Part shown: piece by piece, positions 7,237 through 10,304 of the stretch
Numbering within the stretch: position 1 is the first letter of the stretch
Layout: each line of letters opens with the position of its first letter
Assembly: GCA_000934385.1 (NCBI GenBank)
Contig: KN880926.1
Location: 1 to 10,304 of the forward strand
Length of the DNA stretch: 10,304 bases
Reading direction: 5' to 3'
Source: Cylindrobasidium torrendii FP15055 ss-10
Lineage: Eukaryota; Basidiomycota; Agaricomycetes; Agaricales; Physalacriaceae
Notes under the pieces: model-generated
Databases searched by the model: none
What the model was told of the DNA's origin: nothing
The model's input: only the letters and a program-made list of their open reading frames with translations
Position numbers and translations under genes: made by a program

Positions 7237-7269
7237 AGGGGGGTACGGCCGACAAGCGGCAAGAACAGA
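7237..7269 (+). repeat. LINE 3' motif, copy 2
   Basis: An A-plus-G-run followed by ggccgacaagcggca (7247-7261) and agaaca matches 6136-6166 with a few changes. It starts nine bases beyond the right end of the TIR element. Confidence 0.6.
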
Positions 7270-8390
7270 CCGTAAAGGTAATACAATTAATCCTGATTAA
7301 CGATAGTAGATTCCAAAATTTTATATATCTGCAATACACAAAGCCTTGTGCGTTCAAGAGAACACCCTTGCACGCGCCTTCGCCACGCGCCTAGTCTCGA
7401 CTCTCGAGCACGCGCCCGGAGGTTCAAACGTTCAATACTAGGTTGATATTTATTTGCAGGAGGCCTGCCATCGACCCATACTTGAGAGGCTGGTGTATTT
7501 CCTCGCACTGTAATGTGCTCCCTAGTAGGGCTTCCATCCACGGCACGGCCTCTCCAACTAGTACTCTTATGGTGGGTGACCAAAACAGCGAGCCCAAGTG
7601 ATAGAGCATGAAAAATGTGTCATTTGAAGTTGAAGCACACCAAGGTAACTATGTAACAAGGTGTGTTAAATGGGCCAGGTGAACACACTGTGAACAGTAA
7701 TAAAATGCAAAAGCTAGTGACATGAGAACATTTGCGTGAGGCCTGCCCGAGCGGGTGGGAACAAAAAGAGGAAGAATAGAGACACCTCAGCGAGGCGATT
7801 TGAGGCCGCGCGAGTCCATAAAATGCCTGCGGCCCGTGTTCTTCAATCTGCGAGGGCGTACGCTGGCGCAGGCGAGCCGCGAGCGAGGAGTTAGAGTCGG
7901 ACTTTGCCGACCAGTTGGCAGTGTCGAACGTTATCGATGGCGAGGCCTTAAGGGTTATTCAGCGCAGCGCATGCGGACCTCTGTATCGCAGCGGTTGGTA
8001 TTTAGTGCGTACTATGTAATGTACTCACCAAAAGGCGCGGTTCGCCAATATGATACCATCCCTGTAATGTCTATCGTCAGAGAGAAGATAATGTGCTCGA
8101 TCGCGAACTGACAAAAATGATAGAAGTAAGCAAGACGCAAGCGAGACGCACAAGTGTGCCAGGAATGTACATAGTTAACTTAATATAACCCCATTGTGTA
8201 CATGTTTGGCAGCGCGCTGTTTACACTGGCGGGGCGAAATGCCGCTTTTTGCCGTGCAGTATTTACGCACGCGAGTGCCACGTGTTTTAGTGTCCCAATA
8301 TGGGCAAAGAAAAATTAATTCAGCGTAGATTTCGGTCGGGTAAGAAACAACTTCGTTCCTACGTCGCGGTTTGTTAACCGTAGTATCCAT
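7270..8390. other. No gene recognised
   Basis: The largest plus-strand frame (7755-8111, 118 codons) and the minus-strand frames here have irregular composition, no motif I know and no convincing introns. At 7373-7415 the motif acgcgcc occurs three times in a short space. I found no tRNA and no clear pairing with the neighbouring transposon ends. Confidence 0.5.
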
Positions 8391-8909
8391 TACACCGCTT
8401 TGCGAAAAGATGTAGACGTTGGAGCTTTTCTTTTCCACAGTGGCTGTCCACTTTGATTGCTATCCAAAGGGCCGTGGATATCCAAATCGAGCTTCACATG
8501 ACCGACATGAAGCTGTGGCGGTAGGACGATATGTCGGGAACTTGCTGGAAGGGCTCCCATTCCGATAGACGAGGCTTGTACCAGCTTTCTTGAATATTCG
8601 TGCCATTTTCGTGGCTTACGACAAGCACGCAGCGTCCATCGCGTCGGCCAGACTGGTGTAAGGGTTTCGTATTTACCGCGCCACCTACGGGGTCTATGTA
8701 TCTTGATCAATTACCCGTAGTAGTTAGTTCTTTTTCCTCCTACTGTCGCTAACAGCACTGAATACACGTTGTTCAAGTTCTGCCTTGCGTGAAAAGGAGG
8801 TTTTCTTGAGCGTTCCCCTTCCCAAATGGATACCGCATGCTCCAAAGGCTTCACAGCCACTATGGAAAAGGAACGCTCCAACGTCTACATCTTTTCGCAA
8901 AGCGCTGTA
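8391..8909. mobile_element. TA-flanked MITE-like element, 515 bases between TA dinucleotides
   Basis: The left arm (8391-8447, beginning tacaccgctttgcg) pairs with the right arm (8853-8909) over 57 bases with four mismatches. TA stands at both outer edges (8391-8392 and 8908-8909), the target duplication expected of Tc1/mariner and pogo-type elements. The ends then read CACCGCTTTGCG and CAGCGCTTTGCG. The roughly 405-base interior has no recognisable transposase, so the element would be non-autonomous. The mismatches show it is older than the 982-base element at 6247-7228, whose ends are unrelated in sequence. The family is inferred from the TA borders alone. Confidence 0.75.
8448..8852. other. 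Interior of the MITE-like element, no gene recognised
   Basis: Minus-strand frames cross this interior and run into the inverted repeats at both ends, so their shared LFHS/LWKRK-type endings come from the repeat and not from a protein family. No domain is visible. Confidence 0.5.
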
Positions 8910-9019
8910 CTTAATGATCATGATGATAATATGTACGACGTGACTTCTTCAAAAAAGAAACAAGCTCGAAGCCTGAGGCTTAAACCTTAAAGTCTTGCAT
9001 GTACATACATCCCTCGCGC

Positions 9020-9140
9020 GTTGCCCTGCCGCACGCGCCTGCGGCGCGCGCTCTCGGGCCATACCCAAGAGCCAATAAATGAAATTGAAAAGAGTGCCAG
9101 TGTTGCCCTGCCGCGCGCGCCTGCGGCGCACGCTCTCGGG
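9020..9140. repeat. Pair of 39-base GC-rich direct repeats containing a palindrome
   Basis: The blocks at 9020-9058 and 9102-9140 start gttgccctgccgc, end cgctctcggg, and differ at only two positions; their starts are 82 bases apart. Each holds GCGCC-TGC-GGCGC, a short perfect hairpin stem. The 43 bases between them are AT-richer and unrelated. On the minus strand every frame carries a repeated peptide (for example RERAPQARAAGQ), an artefact of the repeat and not evidence of a gene. Confidence 0.85.
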
Positions 9141-9257
9141 ACAGCAATAGTGCAGTACAATTCCTCCAAAGTGTCGTACAGTATTGAAATATACTGGGCA
9201 AGCGGCAATGCAAGGTAGAGCGACCTGGGCATACTTTGCACTGAGAAATCTCCAGAA

Positions 9258-9599
9258 ATGGTGGGTGCCAGAATTGCAACGGTGGAAGCAGCACCACTGC
9301 GAAACAAGAAACTGCTCACCATAAGTGACTTTATGATAGTAATAAATGGACTAACAAAAGAGCTGCTGAAGCAAGAATCAAGAGGGTACATCCACGCAAA
9401 ATTCCCTGGCTTATGGAGCCAATATGAAGCACTTGTAGCCCCAACTTTCCTGCCGCTCATGCACATGTCCCAATGTCAAGCGCTAATTTATCCAAGTCAG
9501 TATTTGAACCAGAGAGTCAAGCCGATTCCGCTTCCAATCTTCATTGTTCACGGGAATCTGCAAGGTGAAATCAACGAGGGAGGGCGGACTACAATGTAG
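9258..9599 (+). CDS. Unrecognised ORF with coding-like composition (113 aa), possibly a gene fragment
   Basis: This frame starts at an ATG, runs 113 codons and ends in TAG. It has a balanced residue composition with an amphipathic, mostly helical look: ISDFMIVINGLTKELLKQE, then YIHAKFPGLWSQYEALVA, then YLNQRVKPIPLPIFIVHG. I recognise no domain. The opposite strand has an overlapping frame (9466-8987), but that one runs into the 39-base repeats and looks like a shadow. No splice sites clearly extend the ORF, although the flanking sequence may hold further decayed coding sequence. It may be a fragment of a retrotransposon protein or of a host gene. I rate real coding origin as about even. Confidence 0.4.
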   Translation: MVGARIATVEAAPLRNKKLLTISDFMIVINGLTKELLKQESRGYIHAKFPGLWSQYEALVAPTFLPLMHMSQCQALIYPSQYLNQRVKPIPLPIFIVHGNLQGEINEGGRTTM

Positions 9600-9639
9600 A
9601 ATGCCGAAGGCAATCAGAGCATGCCACCGGCATTTACCA

Positions 9640-10304
9640 AAAAGGCAATGAGGTGCAGGCCCGTTATGGTAAGTAGTTATTAGGTAAGCCCGAAAGGTGC
9701 CACTGCGGAACGCCAAGAAACAAATCATTACGGTTTGTTAGTTAATAGCGAACTACTAATGGACAGAGCCATGACGAGCAAAAGACTCAGGCGGCGCTAC
9801 GAGTCTCGTTGGTACGAAGAACTTGGGGAGGGATTCTCCAAGACGAGGACGAGCTACCCAGGGATTGGGTATGGAATTGCGGGGTTTTAGTGGGTATTCG
9901 GACTGGCCAGGGATAAAGGATGGGAGAAGCGGATAGATAAACGGGAAGATGGAGTATGGGATGGCCGGTTCGTGACGACACCACGGAGGGAGACCCCTCT
10001 TCCCGTCTAGAAAAGCACTGGAGAATGGCACAAAAATTTCATATTTCCACTTGTTTCGCAAACCCTTGTTCATTCGGGGTATGCAGCTGGAAGCAAAGAA
10101 ATTGCATTTGCGAAAAAGGTGCTCAAATTGGTCACACAACCAAAGTTATCTACAAAGTCAAGATTTTCAAGCAGTCTTTCACTGTGAAATAGTTTGTTCA
10201 GAAACCTGGTCTTGATGTGGCTAGGAAACACCTTGGTAAACTGATTGTTTTGGACCATTATCCATGTGTTTCTCACACCGTAAAAGGGGGTGGTCTCCGT
10301 GGTG
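9640..10304. other. No gene recognised
   Basis: Frames on both strands across this stretch are broken or lack any motif I know. On the plus strand the pieces RLRRRYESRWYEELGEGF (from about 9780) and DGVWDGRFVTTPRRE (near 9950) have a mildly coding look but are separated by stops. The longest minus-strand frame (10139-9756) has no domain. A short inverted repeat, aatgccg at 9600-9606 and cggcatt at 9628-9634, lies just upstream. Confidence 0.45.

Noticed and set aside
6136..7269. LTR retrotransposon or solo LTR pair
   Set aside because: The direct repeats are only about 30 bases, there is no TG...CA structure, primer-binding site or polypurine tract, and the enclosed sequence has terminal inverted repeats instead.
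7741..7775. tRNA-like stretch (gcccgagcgggtggg)
   Set aside because: It resembles a D-arm only by chance; no acceptor, anticodon or T-arm pairing could be built around it.
7755..8111. 118-codon plus-strand open frame
   Set aside because: Arg-rich and irregular composition, no motif, no intron support; likely a chance frame in GC-richer DNA.
8987..9466. 159-codon minus-strand open frame
   Set aside because: Its C-terminal third is made of the 39-base repeats, which stay open in several frames; the opposite-strand ORF at 9258-9599 looks more protein-like.
9756..10139. 127-codon minus-strand open frame
   Set aside because: No domain or splice support and uneven composition; not convincing as a gene.

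Overview
The window looks like repeat-rich accessory DNA from a filamentous fungus, most likely an agaricomycete basidiomycete. Reasons: there are no bacterial-style operons, the one convincing gene has four very short introns (44 to 47 bases) with fungal splice sites, and the decayed transposable elements resemble basidiomycete hAT and LINE families. I judge the families from protein motifs; no database search was possible.

Layout. 1-158 is a 93-base tandem repeat. About 160-1662 on the minus strand is a decayed hAT-type DNA transposase, followed at 1886-1960 by GTCGAG-type repeats that may be the element's subterminal region. 2311-3868 on the plus strand is a five-exon gene. Splicing restores one reading frame of 457 residues with a canonical Zn2Cys6 cysteine spacing, which is invisible in any unspliced frame. 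About 3992-4100 is a nested hairpin. About 4248-6161 on the plus strand is the 3' part of a LINE (RNase H, then a CX2CX8HX4C finger), broken by frameshifts and a stop, with no reverse transcriptase motifs left.

Right half. 6247-7228 is a 982-base element with perfect 52-base terminal inverted repeats, lying just beyond the LINE and bracketed by two similar copies of LINE 3' sequence. 8391-8909 is a second, smaller inverted-repeat element with 57-base imperfect ends and TA at both borders, as in Tc1/mariner-type MITEs. 9020-9140 holds a pair of 39-base GC-rich direct repeats, and 9258-9599 is an unrecognised ORF that may be coding. I see nothing convincing in 7270-8390 or 9640-10304.

How the parts relate. 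This is a nest of transposon remnants (hAT, LINE, two non-autonomous TIR elements) around one probable host-type gene. I see no sign that the pieces form one functional system. The best candidates for something undescribed are the spliced Zn2Cys6-like gene, the 982-base TIR element and the hairpin after the gene.
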